Source of the DNA: Linnemannia elongata
Lineage: Eukaryota > Mortierellomycota > Mortierellomycetes > Mortierellales > Mortierellaceae
Reading direction: 5' to 3'
NCBI GenBank assembly: GCA_036320915.1
Contig: JAXBDG010000019.1
Coordinates: forward strand, 310,001 to 374,000
DNA: 64,000 bases
Under the pieces are notes generated by a model that saw only the letters and a program-made list of their open reading frames with translations, was not told the DNA's origin and ran no database searches. The first letter of the stretch is position 1; every line of letters begins with the position of its first letter. Positions 13,684 to 27,229 of the stretch are shown in pieces. Made by a program: the position numbers and the translations under genes.

Positions 13684-16600
13684 ATGGACGAGCTCCAGGG
13701 ACTGTTGACAAAGGCGGCTGAAGCTCTTTGTGCTGGCCACGCCAAGGTATGTCTTCGACCATTATTACATTATAGCATGCGCTTATTGATAGGTACAATT
13801 GCCTCCCAACTCGCTCTCTCCTCTCTCTTTCTCCTCTCTCCTTTTATCGGCAAGCAATAGCAACAACGGCACTAAATGTAACAATACACTAAACCAACAA
13901 CAATAACAACAGCAACAACACCATCGATGCACAAACAAAAGAACATAACATCAAACACAAACATAACCGAATCACCTCCAGCGCGTATCAACCTAGTTGC
14001 CGAGTCTCTCCTTGCCAACCACTACCACTGTCACACATTTGCGTCCACACCCACAGCCACTCTTTCTCACTCTTAACAACAGCACTTTGCCCAGTCCATC
14101 ACACCATAGTTGATTCATCTATTCCTGACATGTTGGTTCTTGCCACTGTTTTACTTATGATATATCCACACATAGGATGCGTATTTCGGATACCTCGATA
14201 CCTTGGATGCGGTTGCGACTGAGCTGCGAAAGATCAAGTTCATTGCCAATGGTAAGTTGAGTTGCGCTGTGTTCATCCAAACAACAGTACCGCGACGAAC
14301 AAACGTATCCCTCTTAACGTACCCTTTCGCTTTTGGACATGTGCGAGCGTGTATTTGTCTGTTCTGTTCCTTGTACCTTGCTCCTGGACCTGGCCTCTGC
14401 CCTTTTTTGACTTCTCCGTTGTTGTGTCTGTCTTCTGACCAATCCCGTCATTCGTTGATCAATTGATTTTTTTTATTTGTTTTTTATCGGTCTCAGTGGC
14501 GATCACGTCTCCCTCCACAGCATCGTTGCTGACTATGGCCCGCAAGTCCGTCACCTCGGCACAGGAGATCCTCGCTAAACACGATGCCACCATCGCTGCT
14601 ACTATCCTAGAGCCAAAACTGTCGAGCCCATCCTTCAGGAAGGCGTCCATCTCCAGACACACAATTCGACTCAACTCGGGCCAGGCAAGATCAGTCACCA
14701 TGCTCACCGAACAACTCCAGGCAGCGGCAGCAGCAATGAACGGCGGGATGACCACGAATATGTCTTCTTCTACATCTCTGGCAACCTCTTCAACCGCCAC
14801 AGCAACCAGTACAGCGCCCGTGACTTCAATTGCGACGGCAGAGCCTCTCCACAGGCATAGGCTGCCAACCATCCCCGAGCCCCTGGCTTCCTCCATTCGC
14901 CAAGCTGGCGTATCCTCGTTGAAGCCAGCTACAACGTCCCCTGTTATTTATTCGCCCCTCCTTCGATCTACCTCCAATGGCTCCATCCCACCCAAACCAA
15001 CACGACGACCCCCTCCCTCGCCGCCCTCCGACATGTCCCTTATGGAGATTAATGAATCTTGCGAAATTGATACTGAACTGCATGCTATCCATAGCATTCA
15101 GGGCAGTCCCCCAGACCCTTCGCCTCTTGTGGACAGCCCGAGAGGTAGTCCCGACATTCCAAGAGGGAGCTTTGACAGCCCGGAACAGAGCCCCGACAGC
15201 CCGGGAGGGAGTCTCGACAGTCCGGGAGGGAGCCTCGACAGTCCGGGAGGAAGCCCGGAAATTCCAAGAGGAAGCCCCGACATTCTAAGAGGGAGCCTCG
15301 ATATCTCGAGAGATAGCCTCGACATCCCAAGAGGAATCCCTGACATCCCAAAAAGCCTCGGCAATGACAATGACAACCACAACAACAACCACAACAACAA
15401 CCACGACGACGACGAAAACCATGACAACGACGAGGACGAGGACGACGAGGACGACGAGGACGACGAGGACAGCTTGCCCCTGGTCAGGCCTCCACTGCCT
15501 CCGAAACCAGCACACCTGAACAGAAAGATGGCCGAGCGGAGGAATACAGAGGATCTTTATCTGGAAGATGATGACTCGGATGATGATGGTAGCGAGTCCG
15601 ATGCGGTGCAAAGCAGCGGTAAGTCAGTCTACGATCGATAGTGGGATGTGGAACTGTGTAAAAGGAATATTGACAATCTACTAGTCATTTATTTAATGAA
15701 ACTATCATGCCTAATTTTCAGTTCATGCATTTTTCCACATTTGCGCTCGTAGCTCAGAATTCTGGCCACCAAGCACTCCTTCGGAAGACATCTTCCCCAA
15801 GCATTGCCATCCCCAATCCGAAACGCCGGCCAGGGCCTTCAGTCTCTGTTCCAGTCTCCCCAACGCACTCGCCTACCAATATACCCTCGAGTTGCCCTTC
15901 GTCTCACGACAACAACCGGTCATTCTCTCAGTATTCTTTGATGAGACAGACTAGTGTCGGCACTCTGATGACAGTGATCCCCGAGGGTTGTGTAGACCCT
16001 ACGAATCTGGTGGAGGCTGAACGAATCAACAAGGAGGATGAGGACCAGCTGGGCCAAAAGACCTATGGACCATCTGATCACATCCCCATGATCCCGCTTT
16101 CTCCACTGAGAACCACCCATAGGTCTCTTGTCGAGAAGGAAAAGTCATGGTCTGCCATGCTCGCCGAGACTAAGCACAAGCTCCAGACGTTGACAGCACA
16201 TCTTCAAGACGGCTCGCACGACTCGTCCCTGACGGAGGAGCAGCTATTGCTTCAGCAGGAGGATGACGAGATGACCCACGAGATTCTTCAGGAGGACCTG
16301 CACAAATGCAACGTGCAGATCAGCAATGTCATGGCGACCGTTACGAAGGTTCGGGAGCTACTCTACCGATCTGCCAGTACTGCATCGATCCTCGAGTTTC
16401 AACCCCACCTGATCGCCTATCAACTGACATTGGTTGAGTCGGCGATTTTCTTGGAGATTCCCCCATCGGCCCTCCTAACTCATTCCCCCAAAACACCTCA
16501 CCGGAGTATCACAGCATCGACAGACTTTTTCAACTATTTGACAAGGATGATTGAGTACTCGATCCTGTTCCCACCCGAGGCCTCTGGTCGTGCTCAGAGC

Positions 16601-17725
16601 ATGAATCACTGGATCAAGGTAGCTGTCAAGTTGCATGAACTGGAGAACTTTCAGACCTTGAAGGCCGTCCTATGCGCACTGGGTACGCCGCCTATTAAGC
16701 GTCTGAAGCGAACATGGAGCTTTTTGCCCAGGAAGAGCGCCAACAAGTTGGAAACCCTTTCGGAACTGATGAGCGAGGCCAGAAACTATGGGCGATACCG
16801 TGAGATGATGAACAGTCTTTGTGCCGGTACCATTGTTTCCTCGTCCGCAAACGACGTCACCTCTCCAGCATTCTCGGATTCTTCTTCGGTGTCCACATCA
16901 TCGATCTCAGGAAGCCGGTTTGATATCTTGGGCAGCTGGACTAGTTCGGACATCAAGGCTAAAGAAGCAGCCAGGAGGCCCATGGTGCCGTTCCTCGGAA
17001 CGTTTATTATGGACATGACCTATCTCCTGGCGGCTGTGAAGAAGAGCAGCTTCCAGGGCCCTTCTCTTTCAGCCCAAGTCTCGGCGACATCCAGTCTTCG
17101 CGAGACATCAACTCCTGGCAACATCAACACTAGCAATACTCCACAGTTCTGCCCAGAAGACGACCCTCGGATCCAAGATCTGCTGTTGACCCTTTCTGCT
17201 TATCAGTCCGGACCCAAGTACTCTGCCCAGCCTCCAAAGGCCTACATCAAGGCCTCGCTCAAGGGTCAACATCACTTCCGGGCACCCTCTCTGAGCTCTG
17301 CACTGCAGATGACGACCAAGTACCGCAACTCTTCGAACACTGACCGGCAATCGTTTGATGATGAGGATGAGGATTTGTCGGGAGGAGGCAGTGGTGGTCA
17401 GAACTCGTTCGGTGGCGGTGTCAGATCGACTCAACAATTGATCCTACACTACCTTCTCACAAGGCCCTGGGTCCCCGAGCGGATGGTGGATGAATTGAGC
17501 ACGATCCGAGAGCCGTCCAAGGTCAACAAGAACTCGCCCTCGTCACCATCATCGTCAACAACATCGTCGGTAACGTCAAGCGGGGTCAGCTCTGGTGGGT
17601 GGTCGAGTGCCAGCTCACTGTATAGTCAATCTACGGCGACGTCGTCTTCCTTTTCCGGGATGGACCTGCTGAGATCGCGGGGTAGTTTTGAGGGCTCTCG
17701 GCCGACTAGTGTGGAAGAAGAATGA
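13684..17725 (+). CDS. Ras guanine-nucleotide exchange factor (C-terminal RasGEF/CDC25 domain)
   Basis: Predicted activator of a Ras-family GTPase. Four exons: 13684-13746, 14176-14251, 14497-15618 and 15753-17725, giving 1077 aa with phase kept. Residues 1-46 (MDELQGLLTKAAEALCAGHAK, then DAYFGYLDTLDAVATEL) form an alpha-helical hairpin resembling a MIT-type module. Residues about 60-420 are Ser/Pro-rich and contain a 7-residue repeat plus an Asn/Asp-rich tract. The RasGEF domain lies at about 630-960: AYQLTLVESAIFLEI, a Ser-rich insert, NHWIKVAVKLHELENFQTL, an AVLCALGTPPIKRLKRTW helix, then PFLGTFIMDMTYL. The last 110 residues are Ser-rich and disordered. For exon 4 I use the acceptor at 15751-15752, because the nearby CAG acceptors break the frame. 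No SH3 or clear REM domain is seen, so this is not a simple Cdc25/Ste6 orthologue. Confidence 0.88.
15132..15351 (+). repeat. Coding 21-bp minisatellite in the RasGEF gene
   Basis: About ten imperfect 21-bp units encode a 7-residue repeat of the form D-(S/I)-P-(R/G)-G-S-(L/P). It is followed at 15361-15475 by AAC/CAC and GAC/GAG runs (Asn/His-rich, then Asp/Glu-rich). The reading frame is kept throughout. Confidence 0.85.
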
Positions 17726-18016
17726 CTCCTTGTGGACTTGCCTGGTGGCCAACCCAAAAGCGCGGTCTTTACCCTTGCCGATTCATAGCCCCTCCATCCC
17801 CCCCTTTTTTTGAACGCCCTTTTACACCACGCAATGTCCATACTCTATCCCATGTCAAATATCAAGATTCAAATGTCCATAATAGAAGAATACGCCGGTC
17901 ACGCAACGGCAATGCAAAATAAACAACGAGACCTAACAAAAAGAAAAGAAAAAGAAGCAACCCTCCACTTCACTCTCATTCTTTCTTTTATTCACCCACA
18001 CATACATACATTCACA

Positions 18017-19361
18017 ATGTCCGACGACGCACAGCGGAATCCAGTACCAGAGAGCAACATGGTCAAGACAGAGGAAGTCATCGACGCCTCGGACGAGGAG
18101 GTCGCCAAGAGCCAGGCGTTGATGCAGGCCGTTGCTGAAGGCAAGGTCGAGACTGTCGAGAAGCTGCTCAAAGACGGTGCCAACCACAGGTAACAAAAGG
18201 GATCCAGCGTCTTGGGGATCAATTGAATGCAGAAAAAGCGAGTAGGCTTCAACACTCAACTCTTCCTTTACAACAATTGCTTATGATAGTGCTCGCGCGG
18301 CTCATGGCAGGACGATGTTGCATTTTGCGACCATGATTGGTAGTCTTCCAATTGTTAAGTTGCTGCTGAGCTATGGACATCCTTGGAACCTGGTCGATGA
18401 TGACTACAAATCTGTGGGTGATTATGCAAAGTCATTCAACCAGTCCGAGATCTACGAGTTTTTGTTGGAGGAGGGAGTCCGTACAGAGCTGCTGATGGGT
18501 CTGATGCAGCGGAAATTGAAGATGGAGCTCCTCGAGGCTCAGTATGACGAGGAAGAGGAGGAAGAGGATGGAGCTCGGGAAGGCAACGAGGAGGAGAAGA
18601 AGGATACCAATGATACCACGACAGTAACTTCAGAGCAGAAGGATCAGGATGCCACGGCAGAGGAGGAAGAACCCGCTTCAAAGAAGCAAAAGGTCGAGAC
18701 GCTACCCGAGGTCCCTAATGCCGAGTATCTGGCACAACCTCTTCAATATACCGAGGATGGCGACCGTCTTTTGGACGCAGAGAAGAACGGTGTTATGATG
18801 GGCTGGGAACTCCCCCTAATGATCCGCCACGCCGAAGTAATCTCCCCCCAGAAGGGTCTCCGGGTACTTAATGTTGGATTTGGTCTTGGCTTGGTCGACA
18901 CTGAGCTCCAAAAGTACTCTCCCTCGGAGCACACGATTATCGAGGCCCACCCAGACGTGTATGCACATATGATCAAGCAAGGATGGGACAAGAAGCCCGG
19001 TGTCAAGATTCTTTTCGGACGGTGGCAGGATGTGGTCGACCAATTGGAGGTCTATGATGGCATCTTTTTCGATACGTTTGGAGAGTTCTATGAGGACTTG
19101 CGGGCGTTCCACGAGATTGTCCCGAACCATTTGGAGGAAGGAGGGATCTACTCGTATTTTAACGGTCTAGGAGCGACGAACCAGTTCTTCCACGCAGTGT
19201 ATAACCGGATCTCGGAGCTCGAGTTGGGCGAGATGGGGTTCACGGTCGAGTACGAGGAGATGGATATTGGATTGAAGGAAGAGGAGTGGAATGGTGTCAA
19301 GCGTGCCTACTGGACCCTTGACAAGTACTACCTCCCTATCTGCCGTCTCGATGGCTTCTAG
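18017..19361 (+). CDS. RMT2: Protein arginine N-methyltransferase 2 (ankyrin + RMT2 methyltransferase)
   Basis: RMT2 is a type IV enzyme that methylates the delta nitrogen of arginine; in yeast the known substrate is ribosomal protein Rpl12. Two exons, 18017-18189 and 18290-19361, give 414 aa. The N-terminal part has an ankyrin-like repeat (ALMQAVAEGKVETVEKLLKDGANH, then GRTMLHFATMIGSLPIVKLLLSYG). An acidic Glu/Asp-rich linker follows at about 175-225. The SAM-dependent methyltransferase part contains LNVGFGLGLVDTELQ (SAM-binding Gly motif), IIEAHPDVYAHM, GRWQDVV, DGIFFDTFGEFYEDLRAFHE and YSYFNGLGA, the characteristic RMT2 signatures. Length and domain order match the family. It lies 291 bp after the RasGEF stop and 206 bp before ELP1. 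A candidate AATAAA signal follows the stop at about 19370. Confidence 0.95.
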
Positions 19362-19567
19362 ATCGCCCAATAAAAACGACTTAAGACTTGAATGACGTCA
19401 CAGTAGGGTTTGTTCAGAGAACAATCGCCGCCACTAAAAAAAAAAAATGTCAGTTATTTGGACCTGCTCTCACTTTTTTTTTTCACCTCTTTCATTCTTC
19501 TCGGCACCTGCATTCAACAAACTCCCTCCTCTTACTTTTTCTGTTGACTGCCTGAATCAGATTCACA

Positions 19568-22500
19568 ATGAAGAATCTCACGCTTCTCTCGCAGATTCAC
19601 CTGGCGCGGTTCGGGAGACCCGTGGGAAAGGACATTCACCACAGTGTAGATCCCGAGAGCGGTCACGTCTATGTCGCCTATTCGACCGGACCTGCCGAAG
19701 GCGTCCTTGTCAAAATCGCTGATCTCCAGGTACGCTTCAAATGATCATATCAGTTGGATAATGGGTTGACATATTTTGATCAGCTGCGTCAATTGGGGGC
19801 GTAGCGTGCAATTGATCAGTGTCCTTGTACTGTACTGCGGTAGTTCTGACTCACTCCAACCAAAACGCTCGGAAATATTGACAGATTTTCTCTTTGTTTG
19901 AAAACATGTTTTTTTTTTTTTAGTCGCCATTTCCCGAGATCACAGAGCTGGCCACATTCCCTCCCGAGAACGATGAACATCTGGAGCAGTGGGGCCATGT
20001 GGTTGGTGTCAAGTTCTTGGTCGACATCCAATCCGTTTGCATCGTCTTTTCTCACGGAGATGTCGTTCTTTTTCACAACGAGGCCACCGAGACCGGAGAC
20101 ACTGTAGGGGAAGCAATATTATTTGTTGCAATTGACTGCATTCCAACCGATCTGCGCTGAGTCTTTAGCTCACCCCTTTTTTATTTTCTCTGTGCACTTG
20201 TTGAAATGCCTTATAGATGGAGATTGTAGGATCTGTGGACTCGGGAATCTCGTGCATGGCATGGAGTCCGGATGAGGAGTTGGTTATCATGGTGACGGGT
20301 AAGTGTTGACCTCCTCCGTGAGAAAAAGAACGTGATGGAATTGATACTAAGATCAATTTTTTTGAGCCCCCACTAACTGACGCTCGCACCTCTTTTGTTT
20401 AGGCGAGGGCTCGATTTTGGAAATGACGAAGGACTTTGATGTTATTGCCGAAAATCCCATCGATGTTGAGGAAGCCGGTGAAGGTACGAAGGAGTGGACA
20501 AGAAGTGACCCTGCAATTTTTTTGTCACAGTAGCGTGCGGATATTGGCTATTGTTTGCATTCAGAATGAAAACAAACGACATGATTCATGAGCAAGGTTA
20601 CCGCCGACGTCTCTAACAGTACGAAACTCTTTTGTGTATTCTAGATGTCAGTGTAAACGTGGGATGGGGAAAGAAAGAGACACAGTTTCATGGAACCGAG
20701 GGAAAGCAGGCGGCGCAGCGCAAGGTCGACACATCTACACATACTTCCTCACCGGATGATGACAACAACCCCCGACTTTCATGGCGAGGCGACGGAACAT
20801 ACTTCTGCTGCTCCTCCAAGGATGCACGCCTTGGTAAGTCTGAAGGAAAGGAAATGAGACAAGGCGAGGCTGCATAGAACGCATGATGTATCACTGATAC
20901 TAACCGAGGTTAACCTGCCTAATAGGCCGGCGTGTGATTCGTGTGTACAATCGTGAGGCTATTTTGCAGACGACGAGCGAGTCGGTCGATATGCTGGAAC
21001 ATGGATTGTCATGGCGGCCGTCAGGAAATTTGATCGCCTCCAGCCAACGGTTGCCTCACCGTCATGATATTGTGTTCTTTGAGAGGAACGGACTGCGACA
21101 TGGAGAGTTCACGCTCAGGGAGGAGACCAGCACTGTGGTCAGAGAGCTCGCCTGGAACTGTGACTCGACCGTTTTGGCGGTGTGGTTGCAACGCAGCAAC
21201 GGATCTTGCATTCAGCTCTGGACGATGAACAACTACAAGTGGTACATGAAGCAGGAGCTTCTTTACAATGATGAGGGATCATCCATGGCGAGCCTGCAGT
21301 GGGATGTCGAGGCTGCATTGGTGCTCCATGTGGTGACAGAGTCGGGATCATACCAGAGGAACCAATACTGCTGGGACAATTATATCAACGAGATGTTGAG
21401 CCCCGACAATCTCGGCACAGTCGCTGTTGTAGATGGCGCCAACTTGATGGTGACTCCTTTCAGAGTCATGAACGTCCCTCCACCCATGAGCGCCTTCACC
21501 CTCACCGTCCCCTATGCGATCCAACACATTTCATTCTCGACCTTGCATCACGGAGACGACATGGCAGTTTTGTTGGCTGACCAGCGGGTGGCGTTCTATG
21601 AGATGGCAGACAAGACGACACGTCCCTTGCCCGAACCCAAGCTCCTGGGATTGATTGAGCTTGCAGAGATTCCTTCGATCTCTGTCCGCCAGATTGCTTG
21701 GACCCACCCTGATACCCTGATTGGACTCCAGTACGACAGCGACATTGCCACGGATTCGATTGTTGTGGTGAAGCTGGCCTTTGACGAGGAGACAAAAGCA
21801 CCCAAGATTGTCTCCAGGACCGACGTGCCATTGGAGGGATTGTTCCAGAGACTCTACTTCAACCAGACCCATGGCGACATTATGCTGCAAAAGGCAGACG
21901 GAGACTTGATGGCCCTCACTATCAGCGAGGATGAGGAGCCCCAGGTCGGAAGGTGGATGGAGGTCCATCGCTTACCCGAGGGATGTCTCTGGATGGGCAC
22001 CACCAGGATCGGAACTGGACCAGAGGAGTATCGGGAGAAGGCTGTCGTTGGTCTGGCACGCAACAACCGACTCTACGTGAACGACCGTCTCATTTCGTCC
22101 GAGACCACGTCGTTCTGCCTTCACAACCACTTCTTGGTCTTTACCACCGCCACACACTCTGCTCGCTTCTTACCTCTGGAGACTTCGTTGTACGATTTCA
22201 AGATTGTCGACAACTCAATGCTGCCCTATGACGAGTCTGTTCGTCGCGTGGAGAGAGGATCCAAGATTGTGCTGGCGCTTCCTTACTCTGTCAACCTGGT
22301 CCTTCAGATGCCCCGTGGAAACCTCGAGACGATCGCCCCTCGCGCCATGGTATTGTCTGTCACCCGCGATGCACTAGACAAATGCGACTTCAGGACGGCG
22401 TTTGTGACCTGCAGGAAGCACAGGATCGACCTCAACTTGCTGTTCGACCACAACCCCAAGATCTTTATGGAGAACGTACCGGAGTTTGTCAAACAAGTCA

Positions 22501-24692
22501 AGGAGGTCGATTACTTGAACCTGTTCTTGTCCTTCCTCAGGAACGAGGATGTCACCCAGACGCTCTACCCAGTACCTGGATCCGAATCGTCGTTGAAGCA
22601 ACAGTTGACATCCGCAGCAGCACCTCAGTCCTATGCTCGTCCCAACAAAAATGGATCCAAGGGAGGCTCCTATGGCGCCAAGGTCTCTCCCGAGCTCGCA
22701 CAAAAGGTCAACCAGATCTGCGACGCCATTCGTGTGGAGCTCAACACGTTGGACAGAAACACATACATCAACTCTGTGCTCACAACATATGTCCGCAAGT
22801 CGCCCCCAGATCTGGAATCGGCACTGTTGTTACTCGCCAAACTCAGGGACAAGGATCAGGCTCTAGCAGAGGATGCGCTTAAGTTTACAATCTTTTTGGC
22901 CGATGTGGATCGCCTCTTTGACGTTGCTCTGGGCATGTACGATTTTGCGCTGGTTCTGATGGTCGCTCAGTGGTCGCAGAAGGATCCTCGCGAGTATCTC
23001 CCATTCTTGAACGAGCTCCGGACGCTGGAAAAGTACTACCAGCGTTTCAGGATTGACGACCACCTGAAGAAGTACAAAAGCGCCCTCCAGAACCTGAGCC
23101 AGGCCGGCGAGAAATACTTTGACGATTGTGTATCTTATATCCGCCAGCACAACCTCTACAAGGACGCGCTCAAGGTCTTTGGATCGAACCCTACCAAACA
23201 CAAGGCGATTCTTCAGATCTACGGAGACAGTTTGTCAGTCAACGGAGACCACGAGCAGGCGGGAGTCGCCTACGCAATGGCAGGCGACAAGGAGAAGGCA
23301 CTAGAGGCATATCAGGAAGCAGGATTTTGGAGAGAGGCCGTAGTTTTGGCGCACCAGCTCAACTATGATGCCCCTGCAATGGCGTACCTTGCCCGCGGAC
23401 TTGCCGAGCGGATGAAGGTCGATAAGCGATTCAGCGAAGCAGGCGTGCTTTTGGCAGAATACGCGAAGGATTCGGAGGAAGCGGTTTCGGCGTTACTCGA
23501 GGGTCGACTTTGGTCGGAGGCAATCCGGACAACATACCTGTATAACCGCCTCGACTTAATGGCGACACATGTCACACCCGGTATTGCCGATGGCCACCAT
23601 GACCTGATGGAGTCTATCCGCGATATGCAGGAGCAGTTTGACAAGCAGACCAAGCGGTTGAAGGAGGTGAGGGATCTGAAGATTGAGAAGGCGCTGGCGG
23701 AAGCAGCGGAGGATATGACACCGGATGATGCGCTGGACAACGTTGATATGATGTCGGATACTACGTCGATGGCTTCTGGATTCAGTAGATACACTGCTGC
23801 CAACTCTATCCTCTCCAAGTCCTCCCACTCTTCCAAGTCATCCTCCCAGTAAGTTTCCCGTTATATTTGTCTGCTTGTTCTATCCTTGGTTCTACTGAAT
23901 CACTAACGCTAGTTTATGTTTACGTGTTTGCATTTCTTTTTTGACGCCATGGTTAGATACACGGCTAGACTGAAGAAGAGGAACGATAGGAAGCGTCAGA
24001 GAGGAAAGAAGGGTAGTGTATTTGAGGAGGAGTACCTGATCAACTCTCTCCGAAAGCTCATTCTTCGTGTCGATGCCACTAAACGTAAGTACTGGCTTTG
24101 CATTATACTCTATTGGGCATTATTCATTCTTGTAAAACAGGATCTTCCTTTCCTATTTTGTCAACTTGAGGATCGTTTCTTTTTCATTGGGTGGGGAAAT
24201 TCTTAGCGCCGGTAGTGAGATCATCGCCTCGGGACGTTACTTCGGCCCTTCCCTTTTTTTGTTTGGTTCCTTAAATTTTTCCCTCTAACTTCTTTTTTAT
24301 TTTTTTATTCAATTCTGCTTTACTCTATTGTAGCGGATGTCCATGCGTTGCTCAAGTGCTTGGCTTCCTCCATGTCGCTCGAACGCGCATCGGTTCTCCA
24401 AAAAGAATTCTCGAAACTCCTGCAAGATATCAACGATCATATGCTAATCACCTTCATCCCCCCAACGGACGAGTTCTTGGCAAAGAAGAAGGCCGCCGAG
24501 GAGGCCAAGGCCGAACGCAAGAAGCTCGTCCGCCAGAACCAGGTTAATGCCCATTTGATGTCGCGTCATGATGAGGCGGTCGCCCAGGCCCAGATCGCTC
24601 AATTGGAGGAAGTTGCCGAGCAGGAGATTGCAGAGATTTATGGCGAGCCACCTGTCATGAGCAAAGAGCCTTGGGACGTCGATCTCGTCTAG
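19568..24692 (+). CDS. ELP1: Elongator complex subunit 1
   Basis: Scaffold subunit of Elongator, which modifies wobble uridines of tRNAs; cytoplasmic. Eight exons: 19568-19729, 19924-20103, 20217-20298, 20403-20483, 20645-20833, 20926-23848, 23957-24084 and 24334-24692. Together they give 1367 aa, the expected size. The N-terminal half forms the WD40 double propeller ([34 protein letters not shown]). The C-terminal half is TPR-like helical ([39 protein letters not shown]). The exon 6-7 junction restores [20 protein letters not shown] (about 1206-1225), the conserved basic tRNA-binding patch, followed by [13 protein letters not shown]. Without splicing at 23848/23957 the frame ends after SSSQ, so that junction matters. 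The start lies in an ordinary context after a CT-rich leader. Confidence 0.95.
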
Positions 24693-26253
24693 ATTCTGAA
24701 GTGGGTGGGATGAGAGAGAGAATTACAGGGGAGGAAGGAGGAGGGACTACATGTAGAGGTCTAGTCTATTGTGGACACCCATCATATATCATTCATAAAT
24801 AGCATTCATTCAATTGAACCCTCAACAATGACCGTGCTTCTCGGAGAGAGTTGTTTCTATTCATTTCTAAAGTTTTTTATTCTCTTTTCCCTTCCGTTGT
24901 AACAATAACCACTGTTAAACACAGGGCATGGAAATGGCACTAACAATGCACCGTGCTTGTTCGGAAAAGGTTGTTTTTCTATTGGTTTTATTCTTTTTTT
25001 TTTTATCTTTCTTTTCTCTTTCTCTTTCACATTCTCTTTCTCTTTCACTCTCTCTTTCTCTGTTTCGTTCGCTTTTTAGGAAAAGTGTCATCAAGAATAA
25101 GGATTGTCCCTGATGCACGACGGGAGAGTCCATGACAAAAATGGACATATTGTGTTCTCCTTTTTACAAGGTTCCCGATTTTAGTTCCAAGCTAAAAGTT
25201 CGGGACGGACATGTGCCCCTCCCTTTTTTTGGGAGTAACATGTTGTGGATGTCGAACACTAACCTGGAACCTATTTTCTCTCTCTCCCACACTCCCACCC
25301 GCCTTGGCTCGCTCATATGCACCGTCGTGAGGTCTTTACTCTTAGGAAAGCGGTTTTGTCTGACCTGTTTAGTTTGTTTACTTTTGTTGCGCGTTTGTTT
25401 TTAGACTGAAAATAGGGGAAAGAGAAAGAGAGTCTCCGTTGTTGGGATTCGATAATCGTCATCGGACATGAGGTCCCCGGACCAATTCCATCTGCGACAG
25501 GACAGACAGATTCAGAGAGGATAGGCAATCGGGGCAATCTATGACACAATGTCGAAGGGGGTGGTGATTGGGTGTATTCTTCCCTTGGCTTTTGTGTTTG
25601 GCATTGTTCTTTGTTTCTGTGCGTATGTGTTGTTTTTAGCTGGTTGGTTGGTTGGTTGGTTGGTTGGTTAGGAGAGTTGAGTATGATGGAAGGAAGGACT
25701 AGTTTGATCTGGAGCATCCATGAACGTTCTGCGATTGTGTCATCGCATATTCCTGTTGACGTACCCCACAATTGTCATAGTTTTTTGTCGAAGGGAGAGG
25801 GCAAGAGGGGGTTACGAGAGAAGGGAATAGGATGGATGGTAACGGTTGAGTGGTATCTCTACTTTTTCTTTTTGATGATTCAATCATCGTTGCATCCTCT
25901 TGTTGGGGGGGGGGGGGGGTTGCATTTCGTAGGTAAGGTTGTCTAGAGTTATGAGTAGGAAACGAGATAATCTACTTGCACGCCGACGCGTCGTGTATCG
26001 CCGCGTAGCGATACATTGTGGCACTGATAAATACACTTGCAAAAAAAAATATAACTTTCATTATCAGATCAAATCAAAGGGGTACTCTCCGCCTCCCTCC
26101 TTCCTTGGTTATTTTCTCTTGACATCCATACATACTCTTTTTTACACACACACAAACAGCACATCTTGCCTCCTTTTACTTAACAGACAACATCAACTCG
26201 CTCAAAACAACAACCCACTAGAATCTCTAGACTTCTGACCCAGAAACAAAAGA
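24693..26253. other. Spacer between ELP1 and the coiled-coil gene cluster
   Basis: 1.56 kb. It holds a CT-rich tract (about 25000-25080), a (TGGT)n run at 25641-25669 and a G15 tract at 25905-25919. A typical fungal leader with short A/C-rich stretches precedes the next start codon. I see no supported gene. Confidence 0.6.
25641..25669. repeat. (TGGT)n tetranucleotide repeat
   Basis: About seven perfect TGGT units. A separate G15 homopolymer lies nearby at 25905-25919. Confidence 0.9.
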
Positions 26254-26724
26254 ATGTCAATGTCATGCCCTTACACTACCGCCTTACGAGAGGAACCCGT
26301 CGGCCAACACCAACAACAGCCTTACTTGTCAAAGGGGCAACGCAGACGTCGACGAACCCAGGAAATGAAACAAGAACTCCTGCAATATCAGCAGCAGCAA
26401 CCACGGGATCAAAAGCAAGAGCCAAAGGAGCCTGACCAGCAACCCCCGCAAGGGCAGCAGGAACAAAACAAGGTCGAGGATCATTTGGAACGACATGAGC
26501 GTCAAGACCGCCTCTCAACCCTGCTAGACAAGATGATCCCAGAACTCAAAACCAGACTGCAGGAACTGGAGAAGGAGGCAGAGGAGTTGCAGAGACTCGA
26601 GGAGTATGACCGGCAGCTGATGAAGATTCGAGAGGAGCGACGTCAACTCGAGGACGCGGAGGATCGCATTTGTCGGGAGCAAACACAGCTCTTGAGAAAC
26701 TTGCGTCAAACTCGACAAGGCTGA
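26254..26724 (+). CDS. Small Gln-rich coiled-coil protein of unknown function (156 aa)
   Basis: A single open frame with ATG at 26254, preceded by a fungal-type leader. The N-terminal half is Gln/Pro-rich with a basic patch (GQRRRRRTQEMKQELL). From residue about 75 it is a strong heptad coiled coil (ELKTRLQELEKEAEELQRLEEYDRQLMKIREERRQLED). No signal peptide, membrane segment or known domain is visible. The motif KVEDHLERHERQDRL recurs in weaker form (KIEDHL) in the degraded frame at about 27530, and the downstream gene at 27918 has the same Gln-rich-then-coiled-coil design, so these may be local duplicates. Third-position codon use is coding-like. Function unknown. Confidence 0.6.
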   Translation: MSMSCPYTTALREEPVGQHQQQPYLSKGQRRRRRTQEMKQELLQYQQQQPRDQKQEPKEPDQQPPQGQQEQNKVEDHLERHERQDRLSTLLDKMIPELKTRLQELEKEAEELQRLEEYDRQLMKIREERRQLEDAEDRICREQTQLLRNLRQTRQG

Positions 26725-27229
26725 GGAGAGGACACAGGGTTGTGGAGATTAAAATGCCTTGACCCAGGGTTGCGCTAGGGGATTGGTCCTCTGGACTTTT
26801 CACGTTTGAAGCATAGCACCTTTTTCCCCCCCACTTACCCTTGTACGGTATCTCCTCGCTTCTAAATAGCACACTTCACATTCGCACCTGTTCGCACTCT
26901 ACCATGAAAAATATCTTCAAGCTCTTCAACTTGACTCTCCCAGCTGATCATTTTCATTGATGTTAAAGGGTATGGTGTTTGGTGGTGCATTGTGGTGCTG
27001 ATGAAAGTCGAACTCAAGATTTTGCGTAGTTTAGCTGTCTTCCATCAAGGCGCAGTTGCTACTCCTCTTCGCGTTTTTCTCTTTTCTCTTTCTTTAACTC
27101 ATCTTCGCTGCTTATTAAAAGAGAATGCCTTCTTGGATATCACACAGCCGCCCTCCACTATTCTCAACAAAGGACGACAACAACAGCAACAATGACCCTC
27201 GCCTGACAATCAACATCAAGTTTGCGACG

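Noticed and set aside
13048..13860. A 270-codon plus frame covering the RasGEF start
   Set aside because: The part before 13684 is CT-rich leader. Only the 21 codons from the ATG at 13684 join in phase to the downstream exons.
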